NCBI GenBank assembly: GCA_050633285.1
Contig: JBOEGG010000004.1
Location: forward strand, 1 to 64,000
Direction: 5' to 3'
Length of the DNA stretch: 64,000 nt
DNA from: UBA1672 sp050633285
GTDB taxonomy: Bacteria; Pseudomonadota; Alphaproteobacteria; Micavibrionales; Micavibrionaceae
Below are positions 43,638 through 52,350 of this stretch, piece after piece. The position numbers and the translations under genes are program-made. Under the pieces are notes generated by a model. That model was given only the letters and a program-made list of their open reading frames with translations, was not told where the DNA came from and made no database searches. Numbering within the stretch: position 1 is the first letter of the stretch; every line of letters starts with the position of its first letter.

Positions 43638-44408
43638 ATGGTGCGCCAGATGGCTATTGGATTATTTGTTGATATTTTTGTTGTCCTTGTGGTTCTGATC
43701 TCTGTTTCAGTGGCGTTCTTGCGTGGCTTTATCCGCGAAGTTCTGACGATCCTTGGTATTGTTGGGGGTGTGGTTGCGTCCTATATCGGCGGGCCGTTCC
43801 TGATACCGTCTATGCGGGGATGGATGGGCATTAGTGAGAGTGCCAACGCCGAAGAAGCGGAAAAGTTTATGGGCCTTCTGCCGTATCCGATGCTTTCTGA
43901 TTTTTTATCATATGCGATTGTCTTTATTGTTTTTGTGGTTATCCTCTCGGTGATTAGCCATTTCTTGGCCGAAGCGGCGAAGAATTTGGGGCTTGGTGCG
44001 CTTGACCGTACGCTGGGTGTTGTTTTTGGCCTTGCGCGCTCTGTTGTTGTGTTGGGTCTTTTATACTTACCTGTTTTCTACCTTGTTGGTGATGAAGAGA
44101 AAAAGACTTGGTTTGACGGTAGTCACTCTCAGGTTTATCTGGAGGTTGCGTCCGGTTGGATTGACGGGTTCTTCCCCGAGAATATTGAGGACAGCCTGCC
44201 TGATAGTGAGGCGGCGATGGATGCCATATCTGAAACACGTAAGAAGTTAGAGGCAATGGATGTCCTGCCATCCGGTGATGATGTTGAAAAGGCAACTGAC
44301 CCGAAAAACCTTAAGAAGAAATCAGACGGCTATACCCCCGATTTCCGTGAGGCAATGGATAAATTGATCGAAGAAAACACCGATCAATCCCCTGATTATA
44401 ATGAGTAA
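43638..44408 (+). CDS. cvpA: CvpA-family membrane protein
   Basis: A polytopic inner-membrane protein of the CvpA family, with four helices in the first 160 residues and the family motif FLRGFIREVLTILG near the N-terminus and GALDRTLGVVFGLARS later. CvpA is needed for colicin V production and envelope homeostasis in E. coli and commonly neighbours purF. Here purF lies 1.6 kb away on the opposite strand, separated by a TPR gene and non-coding RNA candidates. The C-terminal 100 residues are an acidic, soluble extension. ATG 43638 is preferred; 43650 is also possible. Confidence 0.88.
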   Translation: MVRQMAIGLFVDIFVVLVVLISVSVAFLRGFIREVLTILGIVGGVVASYIGGPFLIPSMRGWMGISESANAEEAEKFMGLLPYPMLSDFLSYAIVFIVFVVILSVISHFLAEAAKNLGLGALDRTLGVVFGLARSVVVLGLLYLPVFYLVGDEEKKTWFDGSHSQVYLEVASGWIDGFFPENIEDSLPDSEAAMDAISETRKKLEAMDVLPSGDDVEKATDPKNLKKKSDGYTPDFREAMDKLIEENTDQSPDYNE

Positions 44409-44468
44409 GTAATCACCCCATAGTTATGGTAGACAGTTTATGTGAACTGTGTTTTAAATATTACCATC

Positions 44469-45470
44469 ATGAGTAATATAAAAAACACCACACCTACCCT
44501 CAGTGTAGCAAAAGAAGCATCCGCCTTACCTGAGGCGGAGCGTCAGGAATTTCAAGATCAAATTGACTCTTTGCAACTGCAATTGTCTAAAATGCAGGCA
44601 ACGAAAACCGAGGCAGAGACTGTGTCGGTGAGTGTATCGGATATCACTGGTATCTATGACAAGCATTTGAACAGTATTGATCTTATGTTTGAGGTAACAG
44701 CCTTTGTAATTGTTATTATTGGTGGTCTTTTTACTTGGATTGGTTTTCAAAGTATTCGGGGGATGATTGAGAAAGGTGTCACCGATCAGATTAAAGTCGC
44801 AACTGATAAACTGATAGCAGAGGCGATTGACCCTTTGAAAGATCAATATGAAGCTATTAAAGAAGAATATGATCAGCTTATAGAAAAGCAAAAGACGTTG
44901 GATGCTACGCTAGATGAACGTAACCAGAGTATTGAGGCTGAATTTGCGGAGCAAAGTAAACGTATTGAAATTGAACATTATATGACTCTGGCGCAGAATT
45001 ATTATTCTGTGAAGAAATGGGTAGATGCGATTAAGAATTATGATGAAGTTATTAAGCGTGATTCTGATAACTTAGTTGCATACTTTAATAGAGGGATTGC
45101 TAATGGGAAAATCGAAGAGTATGACGCGTCGATAGCGGATTATGATGAAGTGATTAGAATCTTTCCTAAAGATGCCTATGCATATAATAATAGGGGGCTT
45201 AGCAAACATAATCTTGACGACTATAAGGCAGCAATAGAGGATTATGATGTGGCAATCGGGCTTGCTCCTAGAAATGATGCTCCATATTATAATAAATCCT
45301 GTGCCTATGCATTGATGGGTAAGCCAGTAGAGGAGATTTTAGAGCTTTTGAAAAAAGCGATTGGGTTGAATGATAAAAATATCGAAATGGCGCGGGAAGA
45401 TGATGATTTTGTGTCGTTGCGGGAGAATAAAGAATTCCGCAAGTTGGTGGGTTTGCCGGAGAAGAAATAA
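44469..45470 (+). CDS. Membrane-anchored TPR protein
   Basis: A protein of about 333 residues with one membrane helix (about 71-93, FVIVIIGGLFTWIGF), flanked by coiled coils (AERQEFQDQIDSLQLQLSKM before; about 110-165 after), then a TPR domain with at least four repeats (LAQNYYSVKKWVDAIKNYDE, AYFNRGIANGKIEEYDASIA, AYNNRGLSKHNLDDYKAAIE, YYNKSCAYALMGK). It is likely a scaffold at the membrane. ATG 44469 is chosen over the upstream Met. The position between cvpA and purF departs from the usual neighbourhood, and the AT-rich codon use suggests a later insertion. Confidence 0.75.
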   Translation: MSNIKNTTPTLSVAKEASALPEAERQEFQDQIDSLQLQLSKMQATKTEAETVSVSVSDITGIYDKHLNSIDLMFEVTAFVIVIIGGLFTWIGFQSIRGMIEKGVTDQIKVATDKLIAEAIDPLKDQYEAIKEEYDQLIEKQKTLDATLDERNQSIEAEFAEQSKRIEIEHYMTLAQNYYSVKKWVDAIKNYDEVIKRDSDNLVAYFNRGIANGKIEEYDASIADYDEVIRIFPKDAYAYNNRGLSKHNLDDYKAAIEDYDVAIGLAPRNDAPYYNKSCAYALMGKPVEEILELLKKAIGLNDKNIEMAREDDDFVSLRENKEFRKLVGLPEKK

Positions 45471-45555
45471 AGCCTTCTGAGTTCTACAATCTAAAATTTT
45501 AAAATAAATTAAATTTCGCTTGCGTGGTATGTGGTTTTGGGGCATATTATTTGCA

Positions 45556-45804
45556 GATGTACGTTAATTCGTGCGTTCGGGGCTTAGTAACCTCTAGTCA
45601 TTAGCGGTTGGCATCAACCGTCATTGATGTGTTCTCTTTTCATTTTATGGATATTGGCGCATCATGGATGTCGTCCCTCGGTTCATATTCTTATATGGCC
45701 GGGAGGCGATGTTATGTTCAGGCGTAAGCTAAAAGCATCGCGCCGTTTCTAATGACACGGTTACTAACTCCCGGCTGCCAAGAGTGATCTTGGTGGCTTT
45801 TCTA
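45556..45804 (+). ncRNA. Structured RNA candidate with terminator
   Basis: No coding frame is convincing here. CGGGGCTTAGTAACC (45578-45592) pairs with GGTTACTAACTCCCG (45759-45773) over 14 of 15 positions, closing a domain that contains a perfect hairpin (CGGTTG with CAACCG at 45605-45620) and a GC-rich arm around 45670-45720 (CGTCCCTCGG with CCGGGAGGCG). A strong terminator follows at once. A promoter-like CATATTAT lies near 45543-45550. It does not match tmRNA, SRP, RNase P or 6S RNA motifs that I know. The start is approximate. Confidence 0.55.
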
Positions 45805-45806
45805 TT
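45774..45806 (+). terminator. Terminator of the first RNA candidate
   Basis: GCTGCCAAGA (45774-45783) pairs over 10 positions, two of them G-U, with TCTTGGTGGC (45788-45797) around the tetraloop GTGA, followed by TTTTCTATT. Confidence 0.85.
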
Positions 45807-45839
45807 ATCTTATGTTTGTAGGATGGTGGAGTTATATAC

Positions 45840-45960
45840 CGAATAATGTGGGAAATATTCGGGCACTTTCATATGGTTGCCTTGGTCCTTTCCCACATAT
45901 CGGATTGAGGCAGCCACCCGTGCCTGATGTGGGAAACGGGTATGTGTGGTTGCTTTTCCG
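45840..45960 (+). ncRNA. Possible bistable RNA with terminator
   Basis: ATGTGGGAAA occurs at 45846-45855 and 45927-45936, and its exact complement TTTCCCACAT sits between them at 45889-45898, so the middle copy can pair with either side. The right-hand pairing competes with a terminator-like stem (GCAGCCAC at 45910-45917 with GTGGTTGC at 45946-45953, then TTTT). This is a switch-like layout, but no plus-strand gene follows. The rest of 45961-46077 shows only a small CTTAG/CTAAG hairpin. Confidence 0.4.
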
Positions 45961-46077
45961 TCAGGTGACATTGCACTCTGATCTGCGTCACGCGTCGCTT
46001 ACTTAGTTTTTCTAAGCTGCACGCCTAGATTGCTTTGTGCGTTACAATTTATGTATCATAACATTCGTTATATGGAT

Positions 46078-47601
46078 TTATGTTGTGCCGTGAAGGTCGA
46101 TGCAGCGTGAGCTGTCGTTTTTTCCGTCGTCATCTTTTGATGAATCGCTGCGGGAGGCTTTCAGGCGTTCAAAATACAGATCATCAATGTCGCCTGTGAC
46201 GTATTCACCATTAAAGACAGAGCAGTCATATTTGCGGCCTTTGCCACGTTCTGATGTTGGGGTTGCGGCCTTTACCAGATCATCCAGATTTTGATAGACG
46301 AGCCAGTCTGCGCCGATTTCCTGTTCGATTTCTTTTTCGCTACGGTCATAGGCGATCAATTCCGATTTCACGGCCATGTCGATGCCGTAGACGTTCGGGT
46401 GGCGGATTGGCGGGGCGGCGGATGCGAAGTATACTTTGTTCGCGCCGGCTTCGCGTGCCATATCAATGATTTTCTTACATGTTGTGCCGCGGACGATTGA
46501 ATCATCAACCAAGAGGACATTTTTGCCCTGAAATTCCAGGGCGATCGGGTTTAGTTTTTGTTTTACCGACTTTTCACGCTCTGCCTGACCGGGCATGATG
46601 AAGGTACGGCCGATATAGCGGTTCTTCACAAACCCTTCGCGCAGTTTTAAACCCAAATGGTGGGCAAGCTCCATCGCGCAGGGGCGGCTTGATTCAGGGA
46701 TTGGAATGACAACGTCGATATCGTGATCGGGGCGCTCTTCCATGATCTTCTGTGCCAGATACTCACCCATGCGGATACGGGATTTGTAAACCGAGCTACC
46801 GTCCAGAATAGAGTCGGGGCGGGCGAAATAGACATGTTCAAAAATGCAGGGGCTTGCTTCGCGGCTTGCGTCGCAGATTTTGCTATGGAGTTTACCGTTT
46901 TGATCGACATAGATGGCTTCGCCCGGTTGTACGTCGCGGATGACTTTGAAACCTAGTGCGTCTAATGCCACGCTTTCAGAGGCGATCATATATTCGCTTT
47001 GTCCGTCTTCGTTGATGCGCTCACCATAGATGAGGGGGCGGATGCCGTGCGGGTCGCGGAAACCGACAAGGCCGTAACCGGAAATCATTGAGACAACGGC
47101 GTATGCGCCGCGGCAACGTGCGTAAACACGCTCAATCGCGTTAAAGACGTTTTCTGCCTCGGGGGCGAGTTGTTTTTGTGCTTGTAGCTCATGTGCGAAA
47201 ACATTTAGCAGGACTTCGGAGTCAGAGCTTGTATTGATATGGCGTAGATCGGTTTTGTAGATCTCTTTGCCGAGGTCATCATTATTTGTCAGATTTCCGT
47301 TATGGGCAAGGACGATACCGTATGGCGAATTAACGTAGAGCGGTTGTGATTCTGCGGAGCTTGAGCTTCCTGCAGTGGGGTAGCGCACATGGGCGATGCC
47401 GGTGTTCCCCTTTAGGTGCGTCATATGTTCCAGTGTGAAGATATCTTGAACCATGCCGTTGGATTTACGAAGGTAAAATGTGCCCTCATCTTCGGTTACG
47501 ATGCCGGCGGCGTCTTGTCCGCGGTGTTGTAAAATGGTTAAGGCATCGTAGAGATCCTGATTAACCGCTGAATAGGCATATATTCCAACAATTCCGCACA
47601 T
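46078..47601 (-). CDS. purF: Amidophosphoribosyltransferase
   Basis: A 507-residue enzyme for the first committed step of purine synthesis, making phosphoribosylamine from PRPP and glutamine. The N-terminal glutaminase domain starts MCGIVGIY with catalytic Cys2, so no propeptide is present, as in E. coli. It includes HRGQDAAGI and HVRYPTAGSSS. The C-terminal phosphoribosyltransferase domain has the PRPP loop VLLVDDSIVRGTT. The C-terminus carries a Ser/Asp-rich tail. Its 3' end faces the structured RNA region. The gene is complete. Confidence 0.97.
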   Translation of the reverse strand: MCGIVGIYAYSAVNQDLYDALTILQHRGQDAAGIVTEDEGTFYLRKSNGMVQDIFTLEHMTHLKGNTGIAHVRYPTAGSSSSAESQPLYVNSPYGIVLAHNGNLTNNDDLGKEIYKTDLRHINTSSDSEVLLNVFAHELQAQKQLAPEAENVFNAIERVYARCRGAYAVVSMISGYGLVGFRDPHGIRPLIYGERINEDGQSEYMIASESVALDALGFKVIRDVQPGEAIYVDQNGKLHSKICDASREASPCIFEHVYFARPDSILDGSSVYKSRIRMGEYLAQKIMEERPDHDIDVVIPIPESSRPCAMELAHHLGLKLREGFVKNRYIGRTFIMPGQAEREKSVKQKLNPIALEFQGKNVLLVDDSIVRGTTCKKIIDMAREAGANKVYFASAAPPIRHPNVYGIDMAVKSELIAYDRSEKEIEQEIGADWLVYQNLDDLVKAATPTSERGKGRKYDCSVFNGEYVTGDIDDLYFERLKASRSDSSKDDDGKNDSSRCIDLHGTT

Positions 47602-47743
47602 CTATAGCTACTTTCATTTACTTCGGGCATCATTATGTCCTTCGCAGGGAAAGATAACATATTGATAAATGCCTTGTTTTTCAAGGAAAATAGACAAAAA
47701 CGCGATTTGCGCATGTGAGACTTAACAAAAGTGAAGTTAAAGG

Positions 47744-47778
47744 CAAATAAAAAGCCGCACATTCACTGTACGGCTTTA
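47744..47778 (-). terminator. MscS gene terminator
   Basis: On the minus strand AAAGCCG (47777-47771) pairs with CGGCTTT (47757-47751) and is followed by TTATTT. It lies 25 bases beyond the stop of the channel gene and before purF. Confidence 0.8.
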
Positions 47779-47802
47779 ATAATAAAGGATAGTGGGTTTG
47801 TA

Positions 47803-48630
47803 TTAAGCTGCTTTTTTCTTTGCTGCTTTTGGCTTTTTCTCTTCGTTTGCCGCCGGGCCAACCATTTCGATTGTGCGTGTCGGGAACGGGATAGAGATGC
47901 CATCTTTGTCTAATGCTTCTTTCAATGCTTTTGTAGCATCTGCGCGTAAGCCCCAGTAATCAGATGCCGCAGACCATATACGTACTGTGATATCAACTGA
48001 TGATTCACCTAGGTTTGTAACCATGATGAGTGGCTCTTTGCCTTCTTCGCTTAGGATACGTTCATCTTTCTTGATGGTTTTTTCCAATGTTTTGAATGCT
48101 TTGTTGATGTCATCGCCGTAACTGATGCTCATAACAAGGTCTTGGCGACGTGTGTCATGGTGGGAGAAGTTCTCAATATTTGCATTCCATAGGTTGCCGT
48201 TTGGTACGAAAATATAAACATTGTCGGGTGTCGAAAGCTCTGTCGCGAATAGGCCAAGGGACTTTACTGTACCGCTTGTTCCGCCGCATGAGATGAAATC
48301 ACCGATGTTGAATGGACGTAGGATTAATAGCATAACGCCTGCGGATACGTTGCTTAATGTACCTTGTAGAGCAAGGCCGATAGCAAGACCGGCAGCACCA
48401 AGAACGGCAAGTAAGCTTGCGGTTTGTATGCCGAATTGTTGTAGTACTGCGACAAGCGCTACGGCAAATATCGTATATTTTGCCATTCCGCCGAGGAAGC
48501 TTTTTAATGTATCATCGAGTTTTTCGATTTTCTTGATTGTTTTACTGATGTGATTTCCTAAAATCCAACCAACAATCAGTATTGCACCTGCGATAACAAC
48601 ATTTGTTGCAATTGCTATAAATCCTTCCAT
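47803..48630 (-). CDS. Small-conductance mechanosensitive channel (MscS)
   Basis: A 275-residue MscS-family channel that releases solutes under osmotic downshock. Three N-terminal helices are present; the pore helix TM3 is AVLGAAGLAIGLALQGTLSNVSAGVML, with the Gly/Ala packing of MscS. The beta domain has FNIGDFI and NGNLWNANIENFSH. The tail is Lys/Ala rich. GGAG lies 8 bases before the ATG at 48630, so the upstream in-frame Met at 48645 is unlikely. Confidence 0.92.
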   Translation of the reverse strand: MEGFIAIATNVVIAGAILIVGWILGNHISKTIKKIEKLDDTLKSFLGGMAKYTIFAVALVAVLQQFGIQTASLLAVLGAAGLAIGLALQGTLSNVSAGVMLLILRPFNIGDFISCGGTSGTVKSLGLFATELSTPDNVYIFVPNGNLWNANIENFSHHDTRRQDLVMSISYGDDINKAFKTLEKTIKKDERILSEEGKEPLIMVTNLGESSVDITVRIWSAASDYWGLRADATKALKEALDKDGISIPFPTRTIEMVGPAANEEKKPKAAKKKAA

Positions 48631-48856
48631 AAAATATCTCCACATTCTGTGTGTTGTCTTAAAATAATATGCTTAACCCTTAGAACAGTTCAATATTCGG
48701 CGCAAGGTAAATCGAAAACCCGACTTAAAATTTTTAGATTTTCGGCATATTTAGGACGTATTTTTTCTTTATTATATTAAGGGTGAGATTAAATTGTGAG
48801 AGAGTACGGATATGCGGATGCATAGGTCTTTTTCATGTATTTTTGAGAGGGATATT

Positions 48857-49426
48857 ATGTTTACGAAAGAAGAGATCAAGCGAAGTTTACTTGGGTGTTT
48901 TGAGGTTGTGCTATTTATGCGTGCCGGTGTTGAACGTTTTGAGGGGACACGGGAAGCGGCGATCAGATCATTTTTAATTCCTCTGTTTCTTTTACCTGTA
49001 ACATTGCTGGCTTTAATCGCCCTATCAGAGGGGTTTTCGGCAAGCTTACTCTTGTCATTGCATACGATCCGTATTGTTTTATCTGTTGTATTGTTTTTTG
49101 CCGCAGTCTATTTTTTGAGCAAGCAATATGATCGTGGTAAGTACTTCTATAAATTTGTGACTGTTGCAAATTGGATTAATATTCCTAGCATGATTTTGGT
49201 AATGCCAATTGTTTTTGCGCTATTCGTGCAGGGTGTAGATATGGAGTCTATGAAGGCGTATGCCGTATTTATTACAATGCTTGGCTATGTTTATTCGGCC
49301 TTTATTATTACACATTGTTTCCGTTTCCCATGGGAAATGGGTGGATTTATCGCCATTATTGGATTGGCGATTGATCAGAACCTGCTTGAGTTTGCAACAT
49401 ATATTCGGGATGTCGTTGCAGTTTAA
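48857..49426 (+). CDS. Hypothetical polytopic membrane protein
   Basis: A 189-residue protein with about five hydrophobic helices, for example FLIPLFLLPVTLLALIAL and FVTVANWINIPSMILVMPIVFALFV. The architecture, with a short cytoplasmic N-terminus (FTKEEIKRSLLGCFEVVLFM) and helices of mixed polarity, recalls Yip1-like proteins, but I cannot assign the family. GAGAGG lies 6 bases before ATG 48857, favouring it over the upstream in-frame Met. It converges with der 3 bases away. Confidence 0.72.
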   Translation: MFTKEEIKRSLLGCFEVVLFMRAGVERFEGTREAAIRSFLIPLFLLPVTLLALIALSEGFSASLLLSLHTIRIVLSVVLFFAAVYFLSKQYDRGKYFYKFVTVANWINIPSMILVMPIVFALFVQGVDMESMKAYAVFITMLGYVYSAFIITHCFRFPWEMGGFIAIIGLAIDQNLLEFATYIRDVVAV

Positions 49427-49429
49427 CGG

Positions 49430-50842
49430 TTATTTGGCATATGGATTTTTACTTGCACGGACGAGTAACCTTATAGGCACACCCGGGATATTATAATCTT
49501 TTCGCAAACCATTAATGATATAGCGTTTATGTGAGTCAGGGAGATCTTTCGGTCGTGACACCCATAGAGCAAATGTTGGTGGTCTTGTTTTTATTTGAGC
49601 AACATATTTCAATCTGTTATGGCGTCCATCTGATAGTGGGGCAGGGTTTCTGCTTTCCATATGGGCGAGCCAGCGATTAAGTGCACCTGTTGTGACACGG
49701 CTATTCCATGTTTCATAGACTGTTAGTGCTTTATAGAATAGTTTGTCAATATTCTTTCCATTTTTGGCTGAAATCGTTGCAAATTGAAGGCCTTTGACCT
49801 GTGCCAAAGATGTTTCAAGTTTAATTTTGAAACCTTCGAGAACATCAGACCGATTTTTTACGCTGTCCCATTTATTAACGGCGATGACCAAAGCGCGGCC
49901 TTCATTTATGACATGTTGTGCGATCTGAAGGTCTTGTTTTTCTAAATATGCATTTCCGTCCAGTACCAGAATTACGATTTGAGCCAGACGTATGGCGCGC
50001 AAAGAATCTTCGGCAGCCATTTTTTCGATGTGATCGTCGATTTTTGATTTTCGGCGCAGGCCTGCTGTATCAACTAATTTGAATTTACGGCCTTGATATG
50101 TCCAATCAACGGCGATGGCATCGCGCGTAATACCTGCTTCTGGTCCTGTCATAACGCGTTGTTCATCAACGATTGCATTGAGCAGGGTTGATTTACCAAC
50201 ATTCGGGCGGCCTACGATGGCGATTTTTATTGGCTTTTCCGGATCGTCTTCTTCTTGTGTGAATGTATAGTCTTCATCACCTTCGATTTCATCAAGATTT
50301 ACAAAATCTTCGCCGTTATTGTCATTTTCTGCGTCTTCTTCTACTTCTTTTGGGAAGTGAGGTTGCAGGGCATCAAATAATTCATCGAACCCTTTGCTAT
50401 GTGCGGCAGATAGAATAACAGGTTCGCCAAAGCCAAGGGCATAGCTCTCTGCTATACCGGCTTGTGTTGCGTTTAGGCTTTCACATTTGTTGACGGCAAG
50501 AACGATTGGTTTTTTTTGTTTTCGCAGGAAGGCGGCAAAATGTTCGTCTGCGGGGGTTACACCTTCTCTGCCATCAATAATGAACAGGATTGCATCGGCG
50601 CGATCTAGTGCAGCTTCGGTTTGTTTGCGCATGCGGCCTTGTATGGAATCATCAAAGGCTTCTTCCAGACCTGCTGTATCGATGATCAGAAGATCTTGTC
50701 CGAATAGGTCGCCTTCAGTTTCGCGCCAGTCACGTGTTACGCCGGGTGTGTCATCAACAATTGCCAGTTGTTTTCCGGCAAGTTTATTAAATAGTGTTGA
50801 TTTTCCCACGTTTGGGCGGCCAATAATCGCAAGCTTTAACAT
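49430..50842 (-). CDS. der: Ribosome-assembly GTPase Der
   Basis: A 470-residue GTPase with two tandem G domains needed for 50S ribosome maturation. Each begins with GRPNVGKST (about residues 8-16 and 212-220), with DTPG/DTAGL switch motifs, NKCE and NKWD specificity motifs. An acidic linker (EVEEDAENDNNGEDF) separates the domains, and the C-terminal KH-like domain ends in the basic tail. The gene follows bamB and its TPR partner on the same strand, the same cluster order as E. coli yfgM-bamB-der. Confidence 0.97.
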   Translation of the reverse strand: MLKLAIIGRPNVGKSTLFNKLAGKQLAIVDDTPGVTRDWRETEGDLFGQDLLIIDTAGLEEAFDDSIQGRMRKQTEAALDRADAILFIIDGREGVTPADEHFAAFLRKQKKPIVLAVNKCESLNATQAGIAESYALGFGEPVILSAAHSKGFDELFDALQPHFPKEVEEDAENDNNGEDFVNLDEIEGDEDYTFTQEEDDPEKPIKIAIVGRPNVGKSTLLNAIVDEQRVMTGPEAGITRDAIAVDWTYQGRKFKLVDTAGLRRKSKIDDHIEKMAAEDSLRAIRLAQIVILVLDGNAYLEKQDLQIAQHVINEGRALVIAVNKWDSVKNRSDVLEGFKIKLETSLAQVKGLQFATISAKNGKNIDKLFYKALTVYETWNSRVTTGALNRWLAHMESRNPAPLSDGRHNRLKYVAQIKTRPPTFALWVSRPKDLPDSHKRYIINGLRKDYNIPGVPIRLLVRASKNPYAK

Positions 50843-50897
50843 TGTTGAACCTGTTATTTTTTATTTATAAATCGCGTTTGGAATAAGTTCCATACTA

Positions 50898-50926
50898 TGA
50901 AAGCAGTCCATTATAGACTGCTTTCA
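50898..50926. other. 11-bp perfect hairpin between bamB and der
   Basis: TGAAAGCAGTC (50898-50908) pairs perfectly with GACTGCTTTCA (50916-50926) around a 7-base loop. Transcribed leftward it lies just after bamB and before der with no clear T-run, so it could be an RNA-processing or attenuation site. Confidence 0.5.
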
Positions 50927-50957
50927 ATATAATATCTGCGCGCTTGTAACATATATC

Positions 50958-52301
50958 TTATCGATATGCTACTAAAGTTCCGTCTTCAGCCAAAAGGTAG
51001 AGCGTTTCATTCGCAACGATTGGCGTGATTTGTACGTTCTTTTTAGTTTTTATGTCGCGTGTCATTTCACCTGTACGGGCATCAATTTCAACTAGGCGGC
51101 CATGTGACCCGGCTAATACCAAGTGATCGGATGTCAGGACCGGGCCTGCCCATGTGATGAGGTCTTCTTTATCTTCTTCATCCTCAAATTGTGGTAGTTC
51201 GGCAATCCAATAGATTGATCCGTCGGTGATGCTTAGTGCGATGAGTTGATTTTCAGAAGATAGTACAAAGACGTAACTGCCGGCGACCCATGGTGTTTGT
51301 GCACCGCTGATCTCTCGTTGCCATATGCGTGTGCCTGTGCGTTCATCAATTGCGGCGAGTTTTCCGCCAAAGCTGATTGCGATGATAACGCCGCGGTCTA
51401 AAACAGGCATGGCTTTAATATCAGAGAGGCTTTCAAGGCCACCGCCATAACGTTTTACGTTAGAGAGGTTATCTGACCACGCGACAGAGCCGTTCTCAAC
51501 GCGTAGTGCTGTGATCTCACCGGATGAGAATACAGGGACAACGATGTCATTATTTGCACCGGGACTTGCAGCGCCAAGCAGGCCTGCTGTTTCGCTGATT
51601 CCGGTGTATTCCCATAGGCCGGAGCCGTCTTGGGCATTTAAAGCAACCAAACGTGAGTCGATGGTGGAGACAAAGACACGCCCGCCGATGACTGTTGGAG
51701 CAGCTCTGGATGGAGCGGGGAGGCGTTTACGCCATAGAATATCGCCATTTTCAGGGCTAACAGCCAGAATTTCATCAAATCCGTTTGTTACGAATAATGT
51801 TTCGTGCGCGTAAGATATACCGCCGCTTATGACGGATTCATCTTCGTCTTCATGTTCTACATCTGCGTGCCAAACTCGTTTTCCTGTTTGTGCGTTAAAG
51901 GCACTTAATCGGGAATCTGTGTCGAGGGTGAAAATCATGTTTTGTGCAATGATTGGTGTTGCGGTCAGTGGGATTTCATCCGTACTGCCGGAACCGATGT
52001 CTGATGACCAAACACGTTTAAATTCATTTTGAGGGATGGCGAGGTTTTGCATAGAGTGGTTTGGATATCCGCCTGCTTGTGGCCATGATGTGTTTGTCCA
52101 TGCATCCGGCAGTGCAAGTTGCTGCGTTTCATCAAGGGCTTTATCGGCCTTTAATGTTTTTTGTAATTCAAGAACGGAAATGCGTTCTCCTTCTAATGGT
52201 GCTTTGTCTTTGTCACCACCGCCGAACAGTCCGCCGACTGTGCCGCAGCCGCTTAACGCTAAAACAGAAGATACCATGAGTATCGTTTTGTTTTTTATCA
52301 T
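50958..52301 (-). CDS. bamB: Outer-membrane assembly lipoprotein BamB
   Basis: A 447-residue eight-bladed beta-propeller lipoprotein of the Bam complex, which folds outer-membrane proteins. The signal peptide ends in LALSGC, with acylated Cys19. PQQ-type repeats are visible: LSAFNAQTGKRVWHADV, VSPENGDILWRKRL, LVALNAQDGSGLWEYTG, LAAIDERTGTRIWQRE, and VEIDARTGEMTRD. The gene is preceded by a TPR-domain gene and followed by der, as in E. coli. An acidic loop around DVEHEDEDESV is unremarkable. Confidence 0.95.
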   Translation of the reverse strand: MIKNKTILMVSSVLALSGCGTVGGLFGGGDKDKAPLEGERISVLELQKTLKADKALDETQQLALPDAWTNTSWPQAGGYPNHSMQNLAIPQNEFKRVWSSDIGSGSTDEIPLTATPIIAQNMIFTLDTDSRLSAFNAQTGKRVWHADVEHEDEDESVISGGISYAHETLFVTNGFDEILAVSPENGDILWRKRLPAPSRAAPTVIGGRVFVSTIDSRLVALNAQDGSGLWEYTGISETAGLLGAASPGANNDIVVPVFSSGEITALRVENGSVAWSDNLSNVKRYGGGLESLSDIKAMPVLDRGVIIAISFGGKLAAIDERTGTRIWQREISGAQTPWVAGSYVFVLSSENQLIALSITDGSIYWIAELPQFEDEEDKEDLITWAGPVLTSDHLVLAGSHGRLVEIDARTGEMTRDIKTKKNVQITPIVANETLYLLAEDGTLVAYR

Positions 52302-52350
52302 TTTGATTTCCTTAGTTTTAATGTGTCTTTTACGGTACGCAGAAGGTGAA

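Noticed and set aside
45556..45960. tmRNA, SRP, RNase P or 6S RNA
   Set aside because: No T-arm or tag-coding segment, no GGAAGCAGCC loop, no RNase P GAGGAAAGTCC box; 6S could not be shown.
45812..46006. Small plus-strand frame of 64 codons
   Set aside because: It overlaps the competing RNA hairpins, has no ribosome site and its translation looks unlike a protein.
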